Assembly (NCBI RefSeq): GCF_052857255.1
Contig: NC_135505.1
Coordinates: 58,881,149-58,945,148, forward strand
DNA from: Amblyomma americanum
Taxonomy: Eukaryota; Arthropoda; Arachnida; Ixodida; Ixodidae
Reading direction: 5' to 3'
DNA: 64,000 nucleotides
Position numbers and translations under genes: made by a program. Every line of letters begins with the position of its first letter. Position 1 is the first letter of the stretch. Shown piece by piece: positions 33,015 through 43,979 of the stretch. Below the pieces are notes generated by a model. That model saw only the letters and a program-made list of their open reading frames with translations, searched no databases and was not told where the DNA came from.

Positions 33015-35900
33015 CCACAAATAAATATTTATTTATTTATTTCATTTATGAGCCCTTCGGGCCATAGGCATTAAAGAGGGGAGTGGTTACAAAAAGAAAT
33101 ACATAAAAAATAAAATGAATGTCACAAAACCTTTCTGCTATTCGTACAATGTTAGCTAGTGCGTTGCAAAAATGCTGGTCATCATTGCTGTCGACGATTT
33201 GAGCTGGAAGATGGTTTCATTCACGTGAAGCTGGAGGCCGGACGAAGAAAACAGCTCATAAGGTGTTAAATGATCAGATTCTAACCTGGTGGCGATGATC
33301 GGTGCGGTTTCAAAAGTAGCTTGAAGGGCCATTGAGTCTCCCCGCAGAGTGGAATGATAGTACAATTTATGTAGAAGACTGAGGCGAATTATTTTTCTGC
33401 GGCACGCTAAATGCAGTAGACAGAGATAAGTTTTCATGCTGGGTACACTTGCGCCACGATTAATGTTAGGTAAAACAATTAAATCGCGGGGGCATTATTT
33501 CGAACCAACTCTAGCTCAGTAATTTTTTTAGTGCTGAGGATCTCATATATCACAGCTGCCTATTCAATTTTTGAACAGATAACATTTTAAAGCAGCTATC
33601 TAAGAGAAGATAGAATTTTCTTAAAGATGTGGCGCACATAGCCCAACATGCGGTTAGGAGTGTGCATATTGTACTATCTGTGGTGTGACCAGGAGGAGAG
33701 GTATGCAGAACTGTGACGCCCAAGTATTTATATTTATTAACAGATCTTAAGAGGACGTTTTTTTTTAAATAGTGCCTGGGAGGAGTGTTATCGCGTCGGG
33801 ATACTCGCATAACTTTGCATTTCTCAGTGTTTAGGTCCAGGAGTCAGTCGTTGCACTTGTAGAAATATAAGTAAGCTCGCTCTGAATAACGTTAGTACCA
33901 CTCGGTGATTTTATTTCCGAAAAAACACCGCAATCTTTAGCAAACAGATGAATATTAGATGCTGCTTTGGAAGGAAGATTATTGACGTCAATGAGAAACA
34001 GAAGCGGTCCAATGATAGTAACCAACATGAAAAGTGAATCGTAGTTGTTAGCGGAAACAAACTGCGGTCGATTATGAAGAAAATATTCGATCCATTTCCA
34101 AATGCTATGACCAATGTTCAGTTGATTTAGTTTAAACAGTAACAGGCGGTGACGTACCTTGGCGAAACCTTTACAGAAGTCGAAGAAAATGCAGTCAGCC
34201 TCTAAGACACAGTATAAAAAAAGGTGAAGCTTGTTAGTGAAGCATACAAGTTACGATTGCATACAAGTTACGAAGCATACAAGTTACGATCACATGAATA
34301 CGATTTTCGAAAACAGTGCTGTGCGGGTGAGAATAAAGAATTAGTGTCGAGAAAATTAACAAGGTTTGTGAAAATTACGTGTTCTACTACTTTGCAGCAT
34401 GTACTGCTAAGCGAGATGGGGCGATAATTTGCCGGTGACGTTGTTATTCGTGATTTGAAGAATGGAAGCCTATTCCCGATTTTTCACTGCGTGGGAAATG
34501 TTAAGGTATCAAGAGATTGCTTAAAAATTCTGGTTGTTAATATAGAAGCACAAGCAAAGACATTTTTTCTTAAATTTGGCATTAATGCAGTTGTAGCCGG
34601 GTGACGAATGTAAATTAAAAGCGTCAGTAAGATTTGTAATGCCTGTTGGGACAATATATACAGCAGGCATAACTACATAACTATACTGGTGGGTAGCAGG
34701 TAGGTTAACACCTGAAGTATACGAAAAATTCATCACAATGATTTTGTTGAAGACCGAAGCACGTGAATTGCTGGCAGTTCGGTCCCCTGACTTGTCTATC
34801 AAAGGGATAGATTGGCCAGTTGGTGGGTATAATGCGCCAGAATTTACTAATTTTTGATAAAAACATGGATGATAAAGTGGTAGAAACAAACTTTTTTTTC
34901 TTGTTTTAGTGCTGTTACGTAGGCGTCAGCCGCTGCTTTATGCGCACCCCAATACGAATTGCTGGAAGTTTGTTTAGCGATGCGATATCGGCGCTTTTTT
35001 TTTGTTCAGTAGGTATTTGATATGGGCTGTGTGCCATGTGGCCTGAGGGTTAGAAATGATGGTACGGTAGGGATGTATTTATCAATTAAGTCATGAATTC
35101 TGGCTGCAAACATATTCCAGTTGGCTTGAACAAACGATCATCCAAATTTTTGAATGTTTAAATGAATGCTGATTATTTGTTATTATTGCATTAAAGTTGG
35201 CTCTGTTATGTCGCAAATGGCCTTTTCTTTTCTCGGACTTAGGGAATACGCGTTAATATTGAAATTCATCAAAGAGTGATCACTTATGTTATGAAAGTAA
35301 GTAATGGCTCAAGCAATATCTTGCCGATTGGTTAGAACCAATTCCAAGATATTAGCGGTATAAACGGGCGATCTGGTAACGTGGGTGACTAATCATGTAA
35401 GTGAAAAAATAGTGCATAAATCTAGGAATTCACTGCCGTCAGGAGAAATTGATATGCGGAAGGAGGTCGGAAATCCCACGTCACGCCTGGAAGGTTAACA
35501 TCTCATAGTAAAGGCAATGAACCTGAGGGAAAGTTGGTGCTCATTATGTTAATCTCATCATGAAGGTCACTATTGAATGTGCGCTCAGCGGAGGGAGGGC
35601 GACAGCATACTCCGATTATAAATTTCTTATGGTCATGAGTAATCGCAGCCCAAACAGTTTTGAAAAGGTTATTAATAGGGACGCACGTTGATGGTATATT
35701 CCTCTGCGTCCGTAAGTGCGATCACATCGATATATTGCAAGCTGGTTTGCGTTGGAAAAGACTTCGTTATCACGAACCTGTTACGATAGCCAAAGTTCAA
35801 TTAGTTCGATTATTTGCGCAGAGCAGTTGTCGATTGACGATGAAAGAGTCGTTTGCTTAATTTAGATACTTCCTATGTATGTGTACAGAATGAATACGAC
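33015..35900 (-). mobile_element. CR1/L2-like non-LTR retrotransposon (insertion C), nearly complete ORF2
   Basis: The 3' end at about 33,018-33,090 (GTAACCACTCCCCTC, TGCCTATGGCCCGAAGGGC, AATAAATAAATAAATA) is of the same family as insertions A and B. Reading upward: RT C-terminus, RT core, linker and endonuclease to about 35,870. It lies inside the RT of the L1-like element, between the segment ending QGYSLSPF and the one starting VYADD. The exact 5' boundary is uncertain by about 100 bp. Confidence 0.8.
33156..35870 (-). pseudogene. Endonuclease and RT of CR1/L2-like insertion C
   Basis: From the N-terminus: endonuclease pieces DNEVFSNANQLAIYRCDR, KFIIGVCCRPPSAERTF and DVNLPGVTWDF (about 35,790-35,470), then a TNPDTI-like and SLFDEF segment. 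The linker and RT start follow at 34,889-34,521 (IPLIDKSGDR, VPTGITNLTDAF), then PISLSSTCCKVVEHVIF and FSPAQHCFRK. The core is DFCKGFAKVRHRL, IGPLLFLIDVNNLPS and LFAKDC, where the catalytic ADD should be, so the site is lost. The C-terminal part is NKYKYLGVTVL and ACRRKIIRLSLLHKLYY. Stops are frequent. Confidence 0.8.
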
Positions 35901-35969
35901 AAATGGTGAGATAAGACCTGTGCCCCTCACGCCCCTATAGGGTGTGGCATATGTCGAATTTTCAAATCC

Positions 35970-38247
35970 ATGCTTAAAGCGATCGCTTTGTGGTGCGATT
36001 TCTACGACGCTGTCTGCAGTTGATTTTGTACATGAATGATTTTTGCTTAATACTTACTTGTTGAACAAGATATGAAATTTGGGTGATCCTGGACCAGAAC
36101 TCTCCTAAAAAAGGACTCGATATACTACAGATGAGAAATGGGGACAATGAATACCCTTGCCACACCGATCGTTGAACCGAAAAGCTGTCACTAATACGGC
36201 GTTCACGATTAGACTAGTATTACACATCTTTTACGCCATGCGCATGTTCGCTAGAATGAATCATATAACATTTATGTTCTCTAGCATCGTAAAAAATTAT
36301 GATGTGAGCCTTGCTCAAATGCCTCTCCACATCAGTCTGGAACAATGCTACTCATGTATGCTCGCCACGGCTACTCAAGCACCTAAGTGTGCTCCTTGTT
36401 ACCTGTATATTATTAACAATTGGTCGACTTTCTGTGCGGCACCTCTAATGGCGACCGACATTATCTCTGATTTTGGTTTGCAGCCTCCTAGCCAATAGGT
36501 TCCTAAGTGTTCGATAATCTACACTTATCAAGCGTATTGGATGGTAACTCGACATTTTGTTTCATCTGTACACTACATCGGTCGTTGCTATAGCTATCGT
36601 GTGCGCGCACAGAAGGGGTGAGGGGAGCATGTCGCGATCATATGCTCCAGTAAAAACCTGAGATTAGATAGGACTTAGCATCTGTTTTAATATTTTCTAA
36701 AATGATGCTTTGAGACCACCACGGCCTGGCGACTTGATTTTGATCAAGTGGTCAGGAGCCGTAATGACTTCTTTTCTAGTAACTGTCATATACACCATTG
36801 TTAAATTGCTTCATCTTTAAATTGTGCTAATAATGAAAAGAAGTCACTGTCTTTCATTTCTGCTATTTTCACAACACTTATACACAAGAGGTTAAAACTC
36901 TTACACGGATGCGATAACTGTGAACTGATATTTTGTTTCAGTGTATAAAGAAAGTCACTCCTCAAATCCTTGAAGTCAACAGTATGGCTTTACTAGAGCC
37001 AAATTTCGCATAGGGCTGTTTTTATTTCTGGTCATCGCAACTCGTCCTTCTATTACATACGGTTTCATTGATCTGATCTTGACAAGCATACCTTTTTATG
37101 TACCCAGCGCCCTCTTCGTAGGTGCTTCATCGAACAACAGCTTCTCTATCTTTGCTCGTATAAGTACGCTCTGAAAGCGTTCGTTATCCGGCGCTTCCAC
37201 TTATGATTTCGCGGTACATATGTTTTCGCTGCATGCCCTCGGTGACTTGACTTCCTGTTTTATTAGTTCACTGAAGTTATTTTGCAGGAGAGTCTGATCC
37301 ATTCTTTTGTTGATTGCGTTTTCAACTGCTCTTTGAATTGCCTACATATTATTCAGCTATTTCGTCCATTGACATTTGATGCCGAATTTTATTTGTCAAC
37401 CAATTTTAATCCCTCCTAATGCATCATTCTCAACCTATGTGGAATCCTCATCGTCCAAAAGCTTATCGTTTAGTTTTCAGAGGCCACAGCTGAACTTTGT
37501 TGTCGTCCGCTTTCCCCTCCCAATAGTGAGCCAAAGTGAACAATGGTCACTAAAGAACAGAGCAGTCACATTATCAGTTTGACAAAGGCGCAACAGTTCC
37601 AATGGAACATAAAATCGACCCAAACAGGCATGCCTAGTACCTTGAAAATCAGTATACAGAACAGTTTTAGATCAAAAGATAGTTTCACAAAGATCAACCA
37701 AGCCGAAGGGATTTATTATATAATTATATGCAATTTTACTGGCATCTCTGAAAGCTTCTTCTTTTCATGTATAGCGAACAGATAACAAGCACTTAAAATC
37801 ATCAAGAAAGATAATCAGGCGTTCAATGTCATAAAATATTAAAAATACGTTAAAAAATGTGCATCTTGCGTACGGTTTTGTAGGTGCGTAAATTCAGACA
37901 ATTCGTGATACCAGCAGTTGCAAGACACAGCCACATACAGAAAACTGTCCACCAGAGGACATAGTAACAGCTTTAATAACAACTCTAAAGTTCTGTCGCG
38001 CTAAAAAGACGTACCCGGACGCTCTTCTCAAGGCAAGGCTCACGCGAACGCTACATCGGTGTCGAAACAGTTGCACTATACGCTCGGTCAAAATCTCGTT
38101 TTCAACCTCCGTCCCCTGTAACGCCACAATATCGAGGTCACGGAGTACGAGATGATACAACTGGCTTTGGCCCCGTCTTCCTGACAACCCTCTAACAATT
38201 AGGATTGCTGCAAGCACTACGTCATGAATGGAACCAGCCATCTTCAA
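35970..38247 (-). pseudogene. L1-like endonuclease and N-terminal RT
   Basis: An open 117-codon stretch (37,894-38,247) is the endonuclease start: LAAILIVRGLSGRRGQ, DLDIVALQGTEVENE (QE to QG change at the catalytic Glu position) and SGYVFLARQNFRVVIK. The end of the domain reads FFSDHCSLWLTIGRGK near 37,540. The RT follows: AKIEKLLFDEAP, ITVTRKEVITAPDHLIKIKS, ARRLQTKIRDNVGRH (about 36,490), IVNNIQVTRSTL, then QGYSLSPFLICSI at about 36,130, where the CR1/L2-like insertion begins nearby. Heavily frameshifted. Confidence 0.7.
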
Positions 38248-38742
38248 TAAGCAGGATTAACAGACAGTGCTCTTCTCAAACGGCGCGCTGCTATGCGACC
38301 GAGGCACCGTAGAGCCTACTGGTGGAGTTAATCACCCTTCGTGCGGAACGACGACTACGGTTGGTTAAGGCCTCGCTTTTTTTAATTTGCATCTTCCATT
38401 CGCGTTCCATCGCAAACTCTGCTCCGTATTGGCATGTGTCATCTCATCGAAGCGTCTTCTGGCAGGCGCCGCCTCCGCATCCACCTTTAGGTACCTCGAC
38501 CATCAAATAGGGCAGCTAGCAGATGGCAGGTCGAGAGCGAATCTACAACTCAAAGTGTGAATGATGTTAATGTTAGCTAGTGGAAATCCCCTAGCTTTAG
38601 TAGATTTTCAATAAAGTGGTAGTTACTCTATAGCATAATAACGAAACCAAAGCGGGAATAAACCCTATTCTTTAAGATGTGTTTTGAATCCTTTAGAGAG
38701 CTGTATTCAGTTAGACACTTATTAGCGTTTTTATTTTTACAG

Positions 38743-39009
38743 CTGAACATACCGTGGATACGGTTTGCGCCTCATCCTAAAATATTCACAGAAAAAGGAA
38801 GTCATGAATTGGCGTTAAAGCTGTACAAAAGGTTGATACGCGCCACATTGAAAATGCTCCTTGAGGAAGCGAATAATCCAATTTCCACGGAGGGCATTTC
38901 GGATCGGAATACGGTTTACTCTGAAGCCGATGAGGATGAAAATGGAGAAGCAGCTGCACTAAAGAAAATTACATCGGAAATACTTGAAGTCGAGGAAAAG
39001 CTTGCTCAA
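38743..39009 (+). CDS. M13 (neprilysin-like) zinc metallopeptidase, second exon in window
   Basis: This is a 267-nt, 89-codon, phase 0-0 exon. The acceptor is GCGTTTTTATTTTTACAG ending at 38,742, and the donor GTAAGT starts at 39,010. The product runs LNIPWIRFAPHPKIFTEKGS, ELALKLYKRLIRATLKMLLE, an acidic insert EADEDENGE, then ALKKITSEILEVEEKLAQ. A strand, a YK..I...L..L helix and a helix ending I.E.E.KLA are the classical succession in the M13 N-terminal lobe, directly following what exon 18,210-18,400 encodes. Both junction phases are 0, so the two could splice together without another exon. No stop or frameshift is seen, unlike all flanking transposon ORFs. Confidence 0.72.
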
Positions 39010-40690
39010 GTAAGTCGTCAGCTTGTTTCGCCTTAAACAGGCTGGTTCACTCTATGCAACCCGTAAAATGTATGCAACCTTAATGCCTGGTAGGGGTCTG
39101 AACTCTTGGAAATTATCGCATGCACGAAAGACCGGACATGAAAAAGCATATTGGCAAACGATATGACATGGCCGCATTTGGTTTTCAGCACGTGTGGCAT
39201 TGGGTTTTTTGCATAAGTCATGCCTGAATAATCAATGTCATTGTGAAAACATCATTATATATTTCTGGCGATCACAATAAACGAGGTGGAAGATTGAGGC
39301 TGTGGGTCCCTTTTCATGTCTTGTTTCGTCTGTGCGCAATTCTTTCCGAAAGCATGAGGCACAAACTCGCCCAAAAATCAAAGCTTCTGAACCTTGTAAA
39401 AAATTTTAAGGCCAACGTGCAGTGGGTAACAAGTGCATGAATAAGTATTAGAGGTTTTAGTGAAAAGTTATCTCTACCGTTATTGCCCCGGTGACTGCAT
39501 ATCCATGACATCGTTGTGATCTGCAGAAGCAGGAAATACTTTCTTGACAACGAAACTTTCAAAGTTTACTGAAAACGAGGATTAGACCACTAGGTCAAGG
39601 TTTTCACAGTAATCAAAATTTTATTTCATACATTATTCCTGAAAAGAACGAGTTGTAATTATCCACTATTGTATTCCAAAAAATTTTTTCACTCCAAATC
39701 ATCCATCATTTTGCGAAGTCTAAATGTTTTCAAGGTGCACTAGAATTTAATTGCTCAGAACCGACAACAGATGTCCTCTCTTCTCGAGCTACTCTGCGTG
39801 CTCCGAAATATTATTTCGTGTTGTCGCATTTGCCAGCGCCTGATTGATTTCAATGAATGCATGCACCAAGGAATCCGCCAGGGCCTCTCCTTGTACCTTT
39901 TCGCGGCTAGCCTTACCAAGCACATGCAGCTGCTCCTGGAGTTGCTCAAAGAGATTTAAGCCACAATTTTTCAGTTTTTGCAAGTTTTAAAACCGATACC
40001 TCTTTTCGATGTGCCTCATAAGATGGTGAAAATAATGTACTTTCATGTATGATTACTGAAAGGTGTACCAGATAGAGCCTAAGTTGGCACTACTGTATAT
40101 GACAGTGTGGTGCGGTGATGCATATGACATATCTGAAAATTTAGCAAATGCATGGTGCATTTAGTTCCCACGTAGTTCTTGTCGTATGCGTCATAGAAAG
40201 CAGAAGGCGGGCTGTGAGGGTAAGGACGAAGAGGCTGTGAGCAGAAGATTGGTGAGCTAAAGTCGCGTCCAGCACCAGATCGATCGAAACGGGCGTAAAG
40301 AGCTGATTTTAAATTCGAGGAATACATTAAAAAGCTGCACATAGAGCATTTTCGCTCTCTGCACAACAATTACAGAACAGACATGTGGGATTGGGATAAC
40401 ATTACAAACAGAAATGAACATGAATGAAATACAAACAATACTTCCAGTACATAAAAAATTCCACCAGGTAGAAATTAGCCTCAGGGGCCAGTAAAAACAG
40501 CAACAAGAGATGACAATTTGCTATTGCAACCTAAACATCGAAGAGTGCCTTATCATTTTGTCTTCCAAGGCTTTGTAAGGAAATGTGAAGAACGGGCGCG
40601 GGGAGGTGCACTAGTATGTCACACCATACTAATGACAATAGAAACCTGAGCAAAAGTGAAAAGCGCGACGGCTCCAAATGGGACAAGACG
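39010..40690. other. Intron downstream of the peptidase exon; one unassigned minus-strand frame
   Basis: No further M13 exon was found. At 39,789-39,983 the minus strand has an open helical segment (LFEQLQEQLHVLGKASREKV, ALADSLVHAFIEINQALANA) ending in a stop. It looks protein-like but has no splice sites or family match. The remainder is A/T-rich without features. Confidence 0.4.
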
Positions 40691-40696
40691 TTGGAC

Positions 40697-40995
40697 CCGG
40701 CGCGGTGGCTCAGTGGTTAAGGCGCTAGTCTACTGAGCCGGAGTACAAGGCTGCGAACCTGACCGCGGCGCGCGCGTTTCGACGCAGGGGAAAAGCAAAA
40801 GGCGCCCATGTGCTGTGCGATGTCAGTGCACGTTAAAGAACCCCAGATGGTCGAAATTATTCCGGAGACCACTACGGCCCCTTTCTTTCTTCTTTTAGAC
40901 CTCCTTTATCCCTTCTCTTACGGCATAGTTCGGGTGTCCACAGAGATATGTTAGACAGTTACTGCTCAGTTTCTTTTCCTCACAACCAATGTTCC
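40697..40995 (+). repeat. Ruka-type tRNA-derived SINE, diverged copy
   Basis: The head GGCGCGGTGGCTCAGTGGTT with GCTGCGAACCTGACCGCGG (B-box region) is followed by TGCTGTGCGATGTCAGTGCA, CGTTAAAGAACCCCAGATGG and TCGAAATTATTCCGGAG. It aligns end to end with 46,254-46,557. Point changes in the B box suggest an older copy. Confidence 0.8.
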
Positions 40996-41152
40996 AGTTT
41001 TCATCACGCCTTGTCCGTGCGAGGAGCACGATTTGTTCGATAGATGGCTCATGCATACAGGATGGCGTCATGGCACCTACTCGGTGCGTGGGCGATCCCC
41101 TTCCAGCTCTAATTCGTGCTAGAGGCCGGAAGGTTAGATGGAAGTGCGAGTA

Positions 41153-41510
41153 TATGGATGGATGGATGGATGGATGGATGGATGGATGGATGGATGGATG
41201 GATGGATGGATGGATGGATGGATGGATGGATGGATGGATGGATGGATGGATGGATGGATGGATGGATGGATGGATGGATGGATGGATGGATGGATGGATG
41301 GATGGATGGATGGATGGATGGATGGATGGATGGATGGATGGATGGATGGATGGATGGATGGATGGATGCATGTATGGATGCATGGACGGACGGACGGACG
41401 GACGGACGGACGAACGGACGGACGGACGGACGGACGGGCGGACGGACGGACGGACGGACGGGCGGACGGACGGATAGATGGATGGATGGGTGGATAGATG
41501 GATGGATAAA
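41153..41510 (+). repeat. Long ATGG microsatellite grading into a GGAC microsatellite
   Basis: (ATGG)n covers about 41,154-41,368, (GGAC)n about 41,384-41,475, and (GGAT)n resumes to about 41,508. On the minus strand it directly follows the 3' UTR of the non-LTR element ending at about 41,510, so it is that element's expanded 3' tail. Long MDGW and HPSI open frames here are repeat artefacts. Confidence 0.85.
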
Positions 41511-41566
41511 GCTGAACCCTTTAAATCGGACGGTGGTCCAGTCACCTAGCCATGACTTGGGAAATT

Positions 41567-42890
41567 TTACTCTTGTGCTGATTTTAGCCACCAATCAGAT
41601 AACCTTCGCTTGGTTGCTTCTACGCGCTTAAAGTCTGTTTTCCCTTTACTGTCCTTAAACCTCAATGCCTTGGATAATTCCGCCCCGCTGCTTTCCAATG
41701 TAGAATGAAGCCCTTTGCAGAAAAGTATCAAGAGTTCAGACGTTTCCTCCTCCTCTCCGCACGCAAAGCACACCGTGTCTATCTCGTGGTACCTGACTCT
41801 ATATGTCTCAGTCCGCAAGACTCCCGTCCTGGCCTCAAACAACAAAGAGCTTCCCCTACAATTATCATACATCTTTGGCAATTTCCTGCTTAAATATCCT
41901 GTATGTTCCCAATGCGAATTTCGTCAGCATCCCTGTTTTCCACAGAGCTCTCTCTGTTTCTTTAACCTTTTTCTTAACCGATATTTTTTATTTGCCCGTT
42001 TACTGCGGTCCATATTTGCTTGTAATTTTTCTTGTTCGCTTTCTCCATTATATGTCAACATTCCTTATGTACAGGTATCTGAAAACGTTCCTAGGCCACT
42101 TCATTTCCCCTATTTTTCTCAATGGCTGCTTAAATGCTGTCGTACTGCTAGCTTCTCTGCTCTCGAACGACGCCCATCCCATATCACCCTGTACCCCTGA
42201 TTTGGTGTATTGCCATGGGCTCCCAAAGCTAGCCTCTCTACGCTGCGTTGTTTGATTTCTAACCGTGCTGGAACATCTGGTCTCATCCGCAGGACCGCAT
42301 TGCCGAAAGTCAGGCTAAGAACCATCACCCCTTTCCAGATCCCTCTTACCACTTCATACCTATTCTAATCCACAGTGTCCTATATTTCATGACAGCTGCA
42401 CTCCTACTTGCTTTATCCATTTCATATTTCTCATGCTCTGTCAGATACTCAGCACCGTTATTTATTGACACCCCAAGGTACTTGCACTCATCCACTACTT
42501 CTAGCGTGAACTTCTTTATTATATGCACGCCGCACTCATCATTAAACATCATGACTGCAGATATTTTCTTGCTAAATTTGAAACTAGTCTATCTGCCTCT
42601 GTACCACAAATGTCTATCAAATTCTGCAAATTTTCCTTGTTGCCAGGTATTATCAGTATATCACCCATGTTTTTTACTCGCGGTAATATCTGTTTAATTC
42701 ATATTCCTTGCTTGGAAAAACAAAGGTTGAAGCCTAGTGCGCACTTCTCTCCTCTCTAGTTTTTTCGCTAACCCTTGCAGGTACAACATGAACAACAAAG
42801 CAGACAGGGGACATCCTTGCCTAATCCCCGCTGTATCTATATAGGCCCTGACGTATTTTTACCATTTTATAAGCACTCTTTTGCCTTGAC
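41567..42890 (-). pseudogene. RT core and C-terminal region of the esterase-type non-LTR element
   Basis: It starts just beyond the insertion with DTAGIRQGCPLSALLFMLYL and QGLAKKLERR (about 42,835-42,750). KKFTLEVVDECKYLGVSIN, EYLTEHEKYEMDKASRSAAV (42,346-42,530), IWKGVMVLSLTFGNAVLRM and VERLALGAHGNTPNQG follow. The C-terminal knuckle region is VCFACGEEEETSEL, ending [18 protein letters not shown] (41,567-41,640). Frame changes occur at about 42,350, 42,120 and 41,900. The YADD loop is lost in the damaged stretch near 42,680. Confidence 0.8.
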
Positions 42891-42900
42891 ATATATATAA

Positions 42901-43102
42901 TATAAGACTGGCCTTCGGCTTTAGAATCTTCATAGGCTGGCGCTCAACGAAGAAGACGACGAGAAGCCCGAACGCTCTGAAGCTCGTGCGCCGAACGCTC
43001 GGTCCCTCGTGCATGCTCTCGACTGAACGCTGCCGCTTGTCTGTACCTGGACTGTACCGCTGGTTGTTCGCGACACTGTTTTGCAAGACGTTCCTTATTA
43101 CA
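42901..43102 (+). repeat. 5' LTR of Gypsy copy 2
   Basis: It starts TATAAGACTGGCCTTC (TG changed to TA at the terminus) and ends TTCCTTATTACA. Shared with the 3' LTR: CTCAACGAAGAAGACGACGA, GCTCGTGCGCCGAACGCTCG and GCTGGTTGTTCGCGACACTG. TGGTGGAGGTGCCAACG follows at about 43,106 as the likely primer-binding site. Confidence 0.85.
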
Positions 43103-43103
43103 A

Positions 43104-43925
43104 GTGGTGGAGGTGCCAACGATCCCCTCGCCCTGGAGCTTCGCACCCGCGCATTGCCTACCGCCTCTACAATGCCTGGGACCGTCGCCCAAACCGCTAC
43201 CGTCGGCTCTCTTCTGTTCCGGCGCCGCGCGGCAGCGTCACCCGGACATTTTCAGCGGTACAGATGACACGGATGTGGAGGATTGGTTGGCCTCCTATGA
43301 ACGCCTAAGCACGTACAATAAGTGGGACGACACTGTCAAGCTCACCAGCATTATCTTTTATTTGAGCGACGTAGCCAATCTCTGGTTTAGAAACCACGAG
43401 GCTGACATCTCAAGCTGGACAGCTCTCAAAATCAGCCTGACAGAAGCCTTTGGCCGTCCCGCAATGCTTCGCGCCGAGCAACGCTTGAGTAGTCGGGCCC
43501 AGCAAATCGGTGAAAACTTCATCAGTTATATAGAATATGTCGACCTCTACAAGCGTGTCAATCCATCTATGAGCGAGGCCGACAAGATCAGAGATATTAT
43601 GAAAGGCATTGAGGATGATGCCTTCCAGATGCTCGTCACCAAAGATCCCAAGACTGCCCCCGGTGTCATCGGCTACTGCCAAAGCTTCGATGAGCTGCGC
43701 AAACAGCGCAAACAGACAACCGCCCTATTTGCTACGCCTGTGGCGTCCCTGGCCACGTGGCTCGTTTGTGCCGCAGTCGTGACCACCGTCCCTGCGATTA
43801 TAGACGTGAGCCGACGTACGACCTTCCACCGTCGTCCTCGCCTGCATCACACCAGCCGCCTCCGGATTCTTCCTCTCCTTCCTTCGACGCACCGCCACCA
43901 GCCCGCCGTCCACGCAGAAAACTAA
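43104..43925 (+). CDS. gag: Gypsy copy 2 gag capsid region, largely open
   Basis: A 273-codon open frame. The N-terminal 55 residues are Pro/Ser-rich, then a capsid core: FSGTDDTDVEDWLASYERLS, NKWDDTVKLTSIIFYLSDVA, WFRNHEADISSWTALKI, SEADKIRDIMKGIEDDAFQM and a YCQSFDELRKQ segment before a likely frameshift at about 43,725. The following zinc-knuckle region is readable in another frame as CGVPGHVARLCRS, CCHC-like with its first Cys disrupted by the frame change. Gag would assemble the particles and bind element RNA. Confidence 0.8.
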   Translation: MVEVPTIPSPWSFAPAHCLPPLQCLGPSPKPLPSALFCSGAARQRHPDIFSGTDDTDVEDWLASYERLSTYNKWDDTVKLTSIIFYLSDVANLWFRNHEADISSWTALKISLTEAFGRPAMLRAEQRLSSRAQQIGENFISYIEYVDLYKRVNPSMSEADKIRDIMKGIEDDAFQMLVTKDPKTAPGVIGYCQSFDELRKQRKQTTALFATPVASLATWLVCAAVVTTVPAIIDVSRRTTFHRRPRLHHTSRLRILPLLPSTHRHQPAVHAEN

Positions 43926-43979
43926 CGGCCGCAGTTGCGGAGGGATGAACTGCGTCGCCAGCGACTCACTGATGACCTG

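Larger units (their letters stand above)
32223..38260 (-). mobile_element. L1-like non-LTR retrotransposon, split by a CR1/L2-like element
   Basis: Read from 38,260 downward: endonuclease, linker, RT start, interruption at about 36,000-33,015 by another element, then the RT active site and C-terminal domain from 33,010 to 32,223. The order and reading direction are consistent on both sides of the interruption. ORF1 was not recognised. Many stops and frameshifts are present. Confidence 0.75.

Noticed and set aside
40895..41631. Long open frames in several phases coding MDGW or HPSI repeats
   Set aside because: A 4-bp repeat without stops gives long open frames in multiple phases on both strands. 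No start context or family supports a protein.
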